Shown piece by piece: positions 52,155 through 60,545 of a stretch of DNA of 64,000 bases. The DNA is taken from positions 1 through 64,000 of the forward strand of contig JACRFB010000022.1 in the NCBI GenBank assembly GCA_016218045.1. The letters run 5' to 3'. The position numbers and the translations under genes are program-made. Each line of letters opens with the position of its first letter. Position 1 is the first letter of the stretch. Source of the DNA: Ignavibacteriota bacterium. Its GTDB lineage: Bacteria; Bacteroidota; Ignavibacteria; SZUA-365. Under the pieces are notes generated by a model. The model did not search any database. It had not been told where the DNA came from and worked only from the letters and a program-made list of their open reading frames with translations.

Positions 52155-53282
52155 ATGGTGTCACGTGTGATATTGGTTCTGCTCGTCTGTGCCATGCCGG
52201 TGCAGGCGCAGCGGTATCTGAATCAGGTGTTTTCCTCCACATCAAAGACGGCGAACGTGCAGTACGGATCCGCCGTGAACGTGAAAGGACAGCAGGAAGC
52301 GCTGATGCTGGACCTGTATCAGCCGCAGGGCGACACCGCGCAGGCGCGGCCGCTGGTGATCTTCGTCCACGGCGGGGGCTTTGTGGGCGGAGACAAGGGC
52401 ACGCCGCAATTCGTGCAACTGTGCACGGATTTTGCGAAGCGCGGGTATGTCACCGCGAGTATCAATTACCGGCTCGACACCGTCACCGTCTCACGGGCCG
52501 TCATGAACGCCATGCACGATGCACGCGCGGCCGTGCGGTATTTCCGCCGGAACACGTCGCAGTACCGGCTCGACACAACCCGTATCGCAATGGGCGGAGG
52601 ATCCGCGGGCGCGTACACGTCGCTGTGCGTGGCCTATGTCAATCGCGTCGCGGAAGTGTATCCCGCCTCGGGCACACAGAGCGTCGAGGGCAACAGCGGG
52701 AATCCCGGGTACTCGTCCACCATCCACGCCTGTCTCGATTACTGGGGCGCGTTGCAGGACGTTAACGCGATCGAATCCGCGGACGATCCACCGCTGCTTA
52801 TTTTTCACGGCACAGAAGACCAGACCGTCCCATTTATAAATGCCGTGCAACTCCAAGCCAGGGCCGTCGCCCTTGGTCTGCCACACGAGTATCATCCCCT
52901 GCAGGGCGAGGGGCACGGCCCGTGGGGCTATATCGATTCCATCATCAGCACCACGGCGCGATTCCTGTACCGGAGTCTCTTCTCGCCGGCCACAGGCGGC
53001 GTGACCGACGGTGCCGCCCCGCAGGGTCTATATATCGGACAGAATTATCCGAATCCCATACTGGACGGCTCCACCGTTCCCGTCACCGTCGCACAGCTCT
53101 CGCGCGTCCGTCTGACACTGCACAGCATACTCGGCGGAGAGGTGGCGGAATTTTTCAATGGTGCACTCGCGGCCGGACAGCATCACATAACCATACAGCG
53201 CGGATCAATTCCTCCCGGATTGTATATACTGCGCCTCAGTGCCGCGGGCGCCACATCGCGCCGCGCCGTTGTGCTGCAATAG
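52155..53282 (+). CDS. Secreted alpha/beta-hydrolase (esterase) with T9SS domain
   Basis: The 375-residue protein starts at ATG 52155 behind AGAGG; the signal peptide ends 'AMPVQAQ'. The hydrolase has the oxyanion motif 'HGGGFVGG', the nucleophile elbow 'GGGSAGA' (Gly-x-Ser-x-Gly), and likely acid and base in 'FHGTEDQTVP' and 'GEGHGPWGY', the BD-FAE/carboxylesterase pattern. The end ('NYPNPILDGSTVPV', 'PGLYILRLSA') is a T9SS domain. It may remove acyl or acetyl groups from extracellular polymers. Confidence 0.88.
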   Translation: MVSRVILVLLVCAMPVQAQRYLNQVFSSTSKTANVQYGSAVNVKGQQEALMLDLYQPQGDTAQARPLVIFVHGGGFVGGDKGTPQFVQLCTDFAKRGYVTASINYRLDTVTVSRAVMNAMHDARAAVRYFRRNTSQYRLDTTRIAMGGGSAGAYTSLCVAYVNRVAEVYPASGTQSVEGNSGNPGYSSTIHACLDYWGALQDVNAIESADDPPLLIFHGTEDQTVPFINAVQLQARAVALGLPHEYHPLQGEGHGPWGYIDSIISTTARFLYRSLFSPATGGVTDGAAPQGLYIGQNYPNPILDGSTVPVTVAQLSRVRLTLHSILGGEVAEFFNGALAAGQHHITIQRGSIPPGLYILRLSAAGATSRRAVVLQ

Positions 53283-53297
53283 GAAACGCTGCAGCGG

Positions 53298-53579
53298 CTA
53301 TCCCTTGCCGCGCCGCACTCCGGAAGATCCTGCGGCCGTCCAGTACGGAACTTCCATCTCGAACAACACCCCCTCCATGTCTCCCGCCCGCGCCACGAGA
53401 TAGGCCTGCGCGTCGGCGATGGCGCGGTTGTATATCGAGGGACCGATTTCCTTCAGTATATAATCCAGCAGCAGCGCGGCCGGAAGATCGTCGAGTTGTA
53501 TATCGAGCCGCTCTTCCGCATAGCGCTTCAGCGAGGCGAGGAGGTGTTTTCGTGTATCGTCCGGAAGTTCGATGGACAT
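53298..53579 (-). CDS. DUF2164 protein
   Basis: This 93-residue protein begins 'MSIELPDDTRKHLLASLKRY' and contains 'YNRAIADAQAYL', the DUF2164 layout of two or three helices found widely in bacteria with no known role. The C-terminal 25 residues are extra. Its stop lies 15 bases from the esterase stop (convergent). Confidence 0.8.
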   Translation of the reverse strand: MSIELPDDTRKHLLASLKRYAEERLDIQLDDLPAALLLDYILKEIGPSIYNRAIADAQAYLVARAGDMEGVLFEMEVPYWTAAGSSGVRRGKG

Positions 53580-53583
53580 GGCT

Positions 53584-53711
53584 GGGAACGGTGAACGGTG
53601 AACGGGGAACGGTGAACTGTGAACGGGGAACTAGGAACTAGGAACTAGGATCTAGGAACTGGGAATGGAATAGACTGATTACCTTGCTACTTTTCCACCT
53701 TGCTACTTTCC
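53584..53711. repeat. 7-nt tandem arrays (ggtgaac, gaactag types)
   Basis: Heptamers ggtgaac/ggggaac change into gaactag/gatctag units (53584-53668), followed by two copies of accttgctactttt (53682-53711). The block lies between the start of the DUF2164 gene and the stop of the alcohol dehydrogenase gene. Confidence 0.85.
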
Positions 53712-53723
53712 ACATAAAACCGA

Positions 53724-54887
53724 TCAGATGCACTGCGAGAGTATGCGCGCGATGTAGTCCTCGTCGTACTTCTCCATCGACCACAGCGCGGCGAGGCGGC
53801 GGGCGTTGGCGGCGATACGCGGAATGTCCTGCGCGAGGATGCCGCCCTCGGCGAGAGAAGCGGGAGTGTTGATCGAGCGCAGCCAGGCGACGATGGAGGT
53901 GATGGTGGCATCAACCGCCGCGGTGTCGTCGGTCTCCGTGACACCGAAGACCGCGCGGCCGAGCTGCGCGATTTTTTTTGCCTTCTCGTCGCGCACAACA
54001 CGCAGCCAGCCCGGAAGCACGATGGCCAGACTCGCGGCGTGCGGCGTGTCGTACAGCGCCGACAGCGCGTGCCCGATCATGTGCACGGGGAAGGCCGCGC
54101 CGCCCATGCCGGCGGATGTCATGCCGTTGAGCGCATACGTGGCGCACCACATCATCACCGCGCGCGCCTGATAGTCGTCCGGTTTTTCGAGGATCGTGGG
54201 AATGACGCCCCGTATGGTGCGCAGCAGCGATTCCACCAGGCCGTCCTGCAGGGGCGCATCGGGATTTGCGCCGTTGAAGTAGGGCTCGAGCATGTGTACG
54301 GCCGCATCCACCGCGCCGTAGGCGCTGTTGGCGGCATCCACCGAAAACGTGACCGACGGATCGAGTATCGACACCTTCGGATACGTGTGCGGCGAACCCA
54401 TGTTGAATTTCTCGCGCGTCTCGTCGTGTGTGATCACCGAACCGCCGTTCATTTCGGATCCGGTCGCTGCCAGCGTCAGCACGGCGACGATCGGCAGGGC
54501 GCGTGCCACTGTTGCGCGGCGGATGAAGAAGTCCCACACGTCATGCTCCACCACTGCGCCCGCGGCGATGGCCTTGGCGCTGTCGAGCACGGACCCGCCG
54601 CCCACGGCCACGATCACGTCGGCACCGTACGCCTTGGCCGCGTCGATGGTGCTGTGCACTTTCGAGAGCAGGGGATTGGGCTGCACACCGTCGATCTCGA
54701 GACAGTCGAGGCCGGCCGCGCGGAGCGAGACGAGCACACGGTCGTACACACCGCTGCGTTTTGCGCTGCCCATGCCGGACAGCAGCAAGACACGTTTTCC
54801 GAATACGGCGGTTTCCGTGCCCGCGCGATCGATAGTGTCGCGGCCGAAGACGATTTTTGTGGGGTTGTGGAAGGTGAAGTTGAGCAT
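53724..54887 (-). CDS. Iron-containing alcohol dehydrogenase
   Basis: This 387-residue group III dehydrogenase reduces aldehydes or oxidises alcohols. The cofactor motif is 'VGGGSVLDSAKAIAAG', and the metal ligands lie in 'YGAVDAAVHMLEPYF' (Asp, His) and 'FPVHMIGHALSALYDTPHA' (two His). Similarity is to the YqhD/butanol dehydrogenase branch, which prefers NADPH and handles lipid-derived aldehydes. It appears to be a single gene flanked by tandem arrays on both sides. Confidence 0.93.
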   Translation of the reverse strand: MLNFTFHNPTKIVFGRDTIDRAGTETAVFGKRVLLLSGMGSAKRSGVYDRVLVSLRAAGLDCLEIDGVQPNPLLSKVHSTIDAAKAYGADVIVAVGGGSVLDSAKAIAAGAVVEHDVWDFFIRRATVARALPIVAVLTLAATGSEMNGGSVITHDETREKFNMGSPHTYPKVSILDPSVTFSVDAANSAYGAVDAAVHMLEPYFNGANPDAPLQDGLVESLLRTIRGVIPTILEKPDDYQARAVMMWCATYALNGMTSAGMGGAAFPVHMIGHALSALYDTPHAASLAIVLPGWLRVVRDEKAKKIAQLGRAVFGVTETDDTAAVDATITSIVAWLRSINTPASLAEGGILAQDIPRIAANARRLAALWSMEKYDEDYIARILSQCI

Positions 54888-54901
54888 TTGTTGGTGGAGT
54901 T

Positions 54902-54958
54902 AGGAACGGTGAACGGGGAACGGGGAACGGGAAAAGGGAAAAGGGAAAAGGGAAAATT
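54902..54958. repeat. 7-nt tandem array (ggggaac, gggaaaa types)
   Basis: Units ggtgaac/ggggaac pass into four gggaaaa units, just upstream of the alcohol dehydrogenase start on the minus strand. The first half has the same motif as the array at the other end of that gene. Confidence 0.85.
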
Positions 54959-54963
54959 GAAGT

Positions 54964-55288
54964 GCGGAACAACTAAATCGTGTCACGCTGAGCGGAGTCG
55001 AAGCGCGATGGAACGGTGACCGGGGAATGCGGAACAACTAAATCGTGTCACGCTGAGCGGAGTCGAAGCGCGACGGAACGCTGACCGGGGAATGAAGAAC
55101 AACTAAATCGTGTCACGCTGAGCGGAGTCGAAGCGCGACGGAACGGTGACCGGGGAATGCGGAACAACTAAATCGTGTCACGCTGAGCGGAGTCGAAGCG
55201 CGACGGAACGGTGACCGGGAAATGCGGAACAACTAAATCGTGTCACGCTGAGCGGAGTCGAAGCGCGACGGAACGTCAGACGGTGACC
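54964..55288. repeat. 65-bp tandem repeat, five copies
   Basis: Units start at 54964, 55029, 55094, 55159 and 55224, a strict 65-base period. Each holds aacaactaaatcgtgtcac, then gctgagcggagtcgaagcgc, the core of a dispersed repeat also seen at 16012, and ends with cggtgaccggg. Copies are over 95% alike by eye and adjoin without spacers. GTCACGCT and AGCGCGAC at the ends of the core can pair. Confidence 0.9.
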
Positions 55289-55365
55289 TCATAGAGGACG
55301 CGGGTATAATATCAGGTACAGGGTGGTGGGGAAAAAACCGGCCGTGTCCGTCGGTGTGCGCTTTT

Positions 55366-55752
55366 TCATTCACCGCGCACGGCATCCGCTTCAATTTCGA
55401 CGAGCATGGCGGGATCGACGAGTCCCGCGACCACAACCATGGTGGCGGCGGGACGGATGTCGCGAAAATACTCGGCGTGTGCACGGCCGACGTCGGCCGC
55501 GAAACCGCGGTCGGTGATGTATATCCGTGTGCGTACGACATCGTTCATGCTTGACCCCGCCGCAACAAGTGCGCGTTCGATGGTCCGCAAACATTGCACC
55601 GCCTGCGTGTATACATCACCCACACCCACAAGCTGACCCTGTTCATTATACGGCGCGGTGCCTGCCACGTACACAACATTTCCAATGGCGACAGCGCGGG
55701 AAAATCCGACAAGCGGTTCCCACGGTGAACGGCTGGATATTCGACGGCGCAT
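55366..55752 (-). CDS. RidA/YjgF family protein
   Basis: The 128-residue protein has the chorismate-mutase-like fold of the RidA family: 'FSRAVAIGNVVYVAGTAP', 'QAVQCLRTIERALVAAGSS', 'VVRTRIYITD' and 'PAATMVVVAGLVDPAMLVEIEADAV'. The Arg in 'VVRTRIYITD' and the Glu near the end are the positions used by enamine/imine deaminases. ATG 55752 has GAGGAA upstream, next to a 9-nt array. Confidence 0.9.
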   Translation of the reverse strand: MRRRISSRSPWEPLVGFSRAVAIGNVVYVAGTAPYNEQGQLVGVGDVYTQAVQCLRTIERALVAAGSSMNDVVRTRIYITDRGFAADVGRAHAEYFRDIRPAATMVVVAGLVDPAMLVEIEADAVRGE

Positions 55753-55763
55753 GGGTGTTCCTC

Positions 55764-55846
55764 GTGTGAATGGGGTGAATGGAGTGAATGGTGTAAATGA
55801 AGTGAATGGGGTGAATATGGCGAATCAGGTGCATGGGGTGAAAATG
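55764..55846. repeat. 9-nt tandem array (gtgaatggg type), about nine units
   Basis: Units gtgaatggg, gtgaatgga, gtgaatggt and degenerate forms run with a 9-base period, beginning about 12 bases upstream of the RidA start. The same unit is found at 58747-58817, on the far side of the next gene. Confidence 0.85.
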
Positions 55847-55884
55847 TGTACGACCGGGGGGAATGATTCCAGGTGAAGTGTGAG

Positions 55885-55915
55885 TTTGCTTTCACAGCAG
55901 TGATGTGTAGGTTCC
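55885..55915 (+). promoter_or_regulatory. Candidate promoter of the cysteine-protease-like gene
   Basis: TTTG (55885-55888), 19 bases, then TAGGTTCC (55908-55915) partly fits the Bacteroidota pattern. The -7 element is weak. Confidence 0.3.
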
Positions 55916-55990
55916 GGAAAATTTCTTCCCCCGCGCGTCCGACCAGGACGCTGTCCTCCCTCCCCCCCCCAACCTCCCGTGAGGATTGCC

Positions 55991-58723
55991 ATGGCTGCAC
56001 AGCGCCGCGGTTCCTGTACCGTCAGTCCTGTTGATTCCATCAGACTGTTCACCGTTGTTGCGTCGTTTCTCCTGCTCGTCGTGCCAGGCGCGCTTCGCGC
56101 GCAGCCGCGTATCATCTCGTTCACCGCGACAGCCGCCGGAACCGGGGCCGCCGTTACGCTCGACAGCATCCGCGTCCGCAACTTGACGCAGCGATGGGAC
56201 ACGCTGCTTGTCGGTGTCACCACGCTCAGTCTCGACCGTCCAAACGCGACGGAGCCGACGGCCGCGCCGGGAGCCCTCACGCTGCGCGCCGTTGCACCTT
56301 CGCTCCCGCACGCCGCCGCCTCGTTTACACTCACTATGCCGGCTGCCGCACGCGTGCACCTCGCAGTCTACTCCATGCACGGTGCGGAGGTCGCGACGCG
56401 GACCGACGAACTCGCCGTCGGCAGTCACGCGTACCAGCTTGGAAGCAGCGGCCTGGCGGCGGGCAGCTACATCGTGGTCGCCACCGTCGGGAACGAGATG
56501 CGCGCCGCAGCGGTGGCCTGCCTCCGCGCGGGCGAACCCGGACGCGCGCGGATCATGTACGCGGGAGTGTCGCCCTATATCCCTCCCGCTGCTGCGCCCT
56601 CCGCGGCGGACACCTACACCTTCATCGGCTACGTGCGGACCTGTTATGCCGACACGCTTGAAAACATCGCTGCGGAATCCGGACGAACGTACACGTTCAC
56701 CGTTCAGAAGCTGCCCACACGCGCTCTCGTGACAGGACCGCAGATCGAGGTCGCGCGGTCCGTCGTTGCCGTGTCCGGCGGTCGCGTTGTGGTGACGGCT
56801 CCGAACACGCCTGTCACCGGACTCACCATTGACGTGCCGCCGAACTCGTACACAGCGGACAGGACGTTCAGCGTCGCTTACTCCCGCATCCTCGACAGCG
56901 GGTTCGGCGATACGGTGCGATTGCTCTCCCCGCTCATCACCATCACAAACGGCGGAGGATACGCGGACTCCGCGATGCTCATCAAAATTCCCATCACACT
57001 CCCGCCGGGATTTTTCGCCATGGCCTTCTACTACGACCGCGACACGCGCGTTCTCGAGGGGCTCCCCATCGCCGGACTCACGGACAGTGCCGTGTACGTG
57101 TACACGCGGCACCTCTCGGGCGATCTGGCCGGCATGGGCAAGGCCGGCTCCGGTCCGTTGCTGCGCAACTGGGCCGACGTGATTGTGGCGGGCATTGCCA
57201 CCGGGGATCTCACCGGGAAAATATCCTCGGGATTCTCTCCGGGCGTCGACGACTGGGAATTCATCAACTGGGGATCATACATTGCTCCTGGGGGACACTG
57301 CACGGGCCAGAGCCTCACCGCGATGTGGTACTACGTGAACAAGAAGCTTCGCTTCGGCGCGGATGCACTGCACGATCTGCTTGATGAAGTACACGCGGAC
57401 TCCATGTGGATGGACAATCCACACGGTTACAAATTCGCATCCGTCGTGTGGGCCGGGCTCCACTGGCAACAGCGTTACAATTGGCGGACGAACCACTTCG
57501 AGGCGATAGGAAAACAGAAGATCTCGGAAGACAGTCTGCATTACCTCGGCTTCGCATTCTCCATTCGAAACACGGGGCATCCACAACTCGTCGAAATTTG
57601 GCGCTTGGACGGGACGTGGAAGGGACATGCGATGATTGTGTATGAAACCGAAGGCGGTTCGCTACGCATTGCCGATCCAAACTATCCCGGTACCATGCGG
57701 GGCACCCGTCTTAACGCCGGGAAATTCGATCCCTACCTCTCGGGCGACAACGCGGGCAATGTCGGGAACGCCTACCCGGTGATCACTTATATCGCAACCA
57801 GCGCGATCACGTCGTTCGGTGAAATCGGCGAACGATGGAAACAGACCTACGAGAAAACCATCGGCACCGTTCCGCCGAATTCTTTTCCGTCAACAAGTGT
57901 ATTTCTCCTCGAGGGAGGGCAGACGAACCCACTGCCGGATCTCGTGAACACCACGGAAGATTCCATCAGCGTTTTCGCGACATGTGCCACGTGCACCGAC
58001 AAGCTTGCCGGCGACCGCACGCCCATGCGGCTTACCGACGAGCAGGGCCGTTTCGTGACTTGGTCCGGTGACGACGGCGTGCTTCGCTTTCCTGTGAAAG
58101 GTGGAACGACCCGATACGGACTCACGATATACGGCTATGCGGGTCCGGGCAAGACCAAACGCGGTTACGTGGATTTCCGTTGGTTGACGGTGCAATCGCG
58201 CAATTATGTGAACGCCTCCATCTCGTGTTCGCCACTTGACGCACGCATGCGCGTGGAGGATCGCACAAGCGGCACGTTGGTCGTGTCGTTTGAAAACGAG
58301 ATACTACAGATGACCTCGCTCATGGCTGGGCCGCAGCCGGGTGTGTACGGCACCCTGAACAAGAACGTCTACACGCATGATACGACCTACACCATCGCGG
58401 GCAATTTCACGCACACCGAGCACATCCGTGTCGTCGTGAATGACTCCGCGACCATGGTAACGGAATTCACCTTCACGCATACCCGGCTGCAGGCAGGTGA
58501 CTGGACGGATCAGACAAGCATCACCGGCCGCGATATCCCTCTCGAAAAGAACGGCAGCACCGATGACTACGACCGGTTCTCCATCCTGACGGGCGACGTG
58601 ACCCCGCATCTCACCAGCGTTCAATACAACGACCAGCGATTGGACCGCGATTACAAACAATCCCTCGAGAGCTGGACAGCCCGCGGCGACACAAAAATCC
58701 GTATCACACTTTCGAAGAAGTAA
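55991..58723 (+). CDS. Secreted protein with papain-like fold motifs and an N-terminal T9SS/FlgD-like domain
   Basis: The 910-residue protein starts at ATG 55991 behind GAGGA; the signal peptide ends near residue 38 ('VVPGALRAQ'). Residues 95-180 look like a T9SS-type sorting fold ('ASFTLTMPAAARVHLAVYSMHG', 'AAGSYIVVATV') but at the N-terminal end. A middle region follows, and then a likely cysteine-protease-like domain: Cys437 in 'GHCTGQSLTAMWYY', His546 in 'GHAMIVYE', and Asp562/Asn564 in 'ADPNYPG', the order of a papain-type triad. No C-terminal T9SS domain is seen. Enzyme activity is inferred from the motifs. Confidence 0.7.
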   Translation: MAAQRRGSCTVSPVDSIRLFTVVASFLLLVVPGALRAQPRIISFTATAAGTGAAVTLDSIRVRNLTQRWDTLLVGVTTLSLDRPNATEPTAAPGALTLRAVAPSLPHAAASFTLTMPAAARVHLAVYSMHGAEVATRTDELAVGSHAYQLGSSGLAAGSYIVVATVGNEMRAAAVACLRAGEPGRARIMYAGVSPYIPPAAAPSAADTYTFIGYVRTCYADTLENIAAESGRTYTFTVQKLPTRALVTGPQIEVARSVVAVSGGRVVVTAPNTPVTGLTIDVPPNSYTADRTFSVAYSRILDSGFGDTVRLLSPLITITNGGGYADSAMLIKIPITLPPGFFAMAFYYDRDTRVLEGLPIAGLTDSAVYVYTRHLSGDLAGMGKAGSGPLLRNWADVIVAGIATGDLTGKISSGFSPGVDDWEFINWGSYIAPGGHCTGQSLTAMWYYVNKKLRFGADALHDLLDEVHADSMWMDNPHGYKFASVVWAGLHWQQRYNWRTNHFEAIGKQKISEDSLHYLGFAFSIRNTGHPQLVEIWRLDGTWKGHAMIVYETEGGSLRIADPNYPGTMRGTRLNAGKFDPYLSGDNAGNVGNAYPVITYIATSAITSFGEIGERWKQTYEKTIGTVPPNSFPSTSVFLLEGGQTNPLPDLVNTTEDSISVFATCATCTDKLAGDRTPMRLTDEQGRFVTWSGDDGVLRFPVKGGTTRYGLTIYGYAGPGKTKRGYVDFRWLTVQSRNYVNASISCSPLDARMRVEDRTSGTLVVSFENEILQMTSLMAGPQPGVYGTLNKNVYTHDTTYTIAGNFTHTEHIRVVVNDSATMVTEFTFTHTRLQAGDWTDQTSITGRDIPLEKNGSTDDYDRFSILTGDVTPHLTSVQYNDQRLDRDYKQSLESWTARGDTKIRITLSKK

Positions 58724-58746
58724 ACAGAAGCACCACGGCGATGCTG

Positions 58747-58817
58747 CGAATGGTGTGAATGGTGTGAATGGGGTGAATGGAGTTAATGGAGTGAAAGTAC
58801 TGAATCGAGTGAATGTG
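58747..58817. repeat. 9-nt tandem array (gtgaatggt type)
   Basis: Units gtgaatggt, gtgaatggg and degenerate forms, the same family as at 55764-55846, follow the stop of the cysteine-protease-like gene by about 25 bases. Confidence 0.85.
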
Positions 58818-58900
58818 AAAACAGCGGCGAGTATTTTCAACCTAACAGCATGTCCCGTGTCATACATGTGTTCACCACTCAGTTCCGCCTTGCCGGTCCC

Positions 58901-58947
58901 CTAGATCCTAGATCCTAGATCCTAGATCCTAACTCCTAGCTCCTCCT
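58901..58947. repeat. 7-nt tandem array (agatcct type) touching a start codon
   Basis: Four agatcct units and related actcct/gctcct units end 5 bases before ATG 58952. No purine-rich ribosome site is left between array and start. Related agatcct/agctcct units occur in the right arm of the block at 30834-30854. Confidence 0.85.
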
Positions 58948-58951
58948 TCAT

Positions 58952-60172
58952 ATGAAATCCTTCCTTATCCTCGTCGCCCTCGCTGCTCTGCCGTGGGGAA
59001 CAGTAGCGCAGACGCAGCCGCCCGTGTATGTGGTGCTCTTTACACACATCGAGGACAATACTCCCGCAGCCGATATCGGCACACCGCAGGCGCGCATCCA
59101 GTACATCACCATTCGCGATGGTATGCTGGCGATGGCGGCAACGGCGAAACGATACAACATGACGTGGGTGTTCCAGCCCGACTGGAAGGTGCTGCTCGCG
59201 GCGCTCGCCTACGAGGATTCATCGCTGATGCGGAATACCGCGGGCAAGAACGTGCTGCGCTATCTGCGCGAGGACATGGGAGTGCCCATCGACGCGCATT
59301 CGCATGAGAAACTGGGATACAACTACACCGATGTGGCGCATCTGTTGGATTCGCTCGGGGTCGGAGGCAGTACCGTCATCGGCGGACACGTGTGGGATCC
59401 ATCCATTCCGCAGTTTCAGAAGTGGGACCGATTTCGACTGCCCGTCGCGGGTGTGAAGTATCCGTGGACCACATGGCGGGGCGACATCCTGATGGGAAGC
59501 GGCACACCGAATCATGTGAACGATCCCTGCCCCAGCGGCGTATGGCGACCGAAGGACCGCAACCACTATTGGGAGGATGATCCGGCCGGCAACATCTATT
59601 GCATCGGGCAGTTCGCCGGTGATGTGCTCGGAGTGCAGCGCCTAGTGGATCTGTACCGCAGCGGCGCCATCAGACCCGTGAACATCCTCACCGCGAGTTT
59701 CCATATCAAGCCCGCGATGATCACGGCGCCCGCCGCGCTGCTCGCCGTCGAGGACACGATACTCAAACCACTCGAGACCCTCCGCGCGCGCGGCGAAGTG
59801 GAGATAACCGATTTTACGTCGCTCATCGACATCTGGAAAACCCGCTTCGGAGCGAAGCCGTTTCTCTTCGATGGAAAGACGGGCACCTCCGGCGGTACCG
59901 GCACGAACATGGCGGCCGAAACGGGATACGAACTCGTTGTACTCTCACATCCCGTTGTGGGGCAGGGGAGTCTGCAGGCATACTGCCCGGAAGACGGCCA
60001 TACCCTGATCGAAGTGAGCGACCTCAGCGGCCGCAGACGCGCCGTTCTTTCAAACACATTTCTCGATCGTGGCACACACAGCTTCAGACTGCCGCAACTC
60101 CCGGCGGGAGTATATTTCGTTACCCTTCAAGCGAACGTCCAAAATATCACTCTACGATATGTGCAGTTGTAG
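58952..60172 (+). CDS. Secreted polysaccharide-deacetylase-like protein with T9SS domain
   Basis: The 406-residue protein has a signal peptide (1-19, 'FLILVALAALPWGTVAQ'). Motifs 'VLFTHIEDN' and 'VPIDAHSHEKLGYNYTDVAHLL' place Asp and His residues as in the NodB/deacetylase barrel, and 'TVIGGHVWD' could supply another ligand. The middle is rich in Trp and Pro. The end ('LIEVSDLSGRRRAVL', 'PAGVYFVTLQA') is a T9SS domain, a little shorter than usual. A substrate cannot be named. Confidence 0.7.
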   Translation: MKSFLILVALAALPWGTVAQTQPPVYVVLFTHIEDNTPAADIGTPQARIQYITIRDGMLAMAATAKRYNMTWVFQPDWKVLLAALAYEDSSLMRNTAGKNVLRYLREDMGVPIDAHSHEKLGYNYTDVAHLLDSLGVGGSTVIGGHVWDPSIPQFQKWDRFRLPVAGVKYPWTTWRGDILMGSGTPNHVNDPCPSGVWRPKDRNHYWEDDPAGNIYCIGQFAGDVLGVQRLVDLYRSGAIRPVNILTASFHIKPAMITAPAALLAVEDTILKPLETLRARGEVEITDFTSLIDIWKTRFGAKPFLFDGKTGTSGGTGTNMAAETGYELVVLSHPVVGQGSLQAYCPEDGHTLIEVSDLSGRRRAVLSNTFLDRGTHSFRLPQLPAGVYFVTLQANVQNITLRYVQL

Positions 60173-60545
60173 GAGATGTGACTGAGTGGGGGATCGACTG
60201 CCGCGCGACACGAATCGGCGGGGGGCGTCACGTGCGCCAGTGACGAAGGGGAGCGGCACAGTGGGATACAAAACATAGTAGCGGCGGTCAACGCCCAACG
60301 TGGAGCTTCGGTAGAATCGGAGTGCATACGTGGTCTTCCGCTCCGCGCGTCACGCCTGGTGGATGAACATGCGTGATCGTGAGAATGTGGGTGGACCTCC
60401 CCCTGTCGCATAGGTGGTTCCACCCATGCGCACGATCCCCTATTCGGATAGATTTCGTCTTAAAAGTGAGCGCCGACGTGTCATGGCATAGTGGCACGCG
60501 CCGTCGCTCGCACGATCGATGAAAATCTTCTGATTGGAGGATGTG
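60173..60545. other. Intergenic region with one imperfect hairpin
   Basis: No gene is supported. GGGTGGA...TCCACCC near 60389-60423 can form a hairpin with further imperfect pairing inside (cctcc/ggtgg). It lies about 120 bases before the next start and could be a leader structure. Confidence 0.4.

Noticed and set aside
55892-57112. 406-codon minus-strand frame
   Set aside because: It is antisense to the secreted plus-strand gene, which has a ribosome site, signal peptide and domain motifs.
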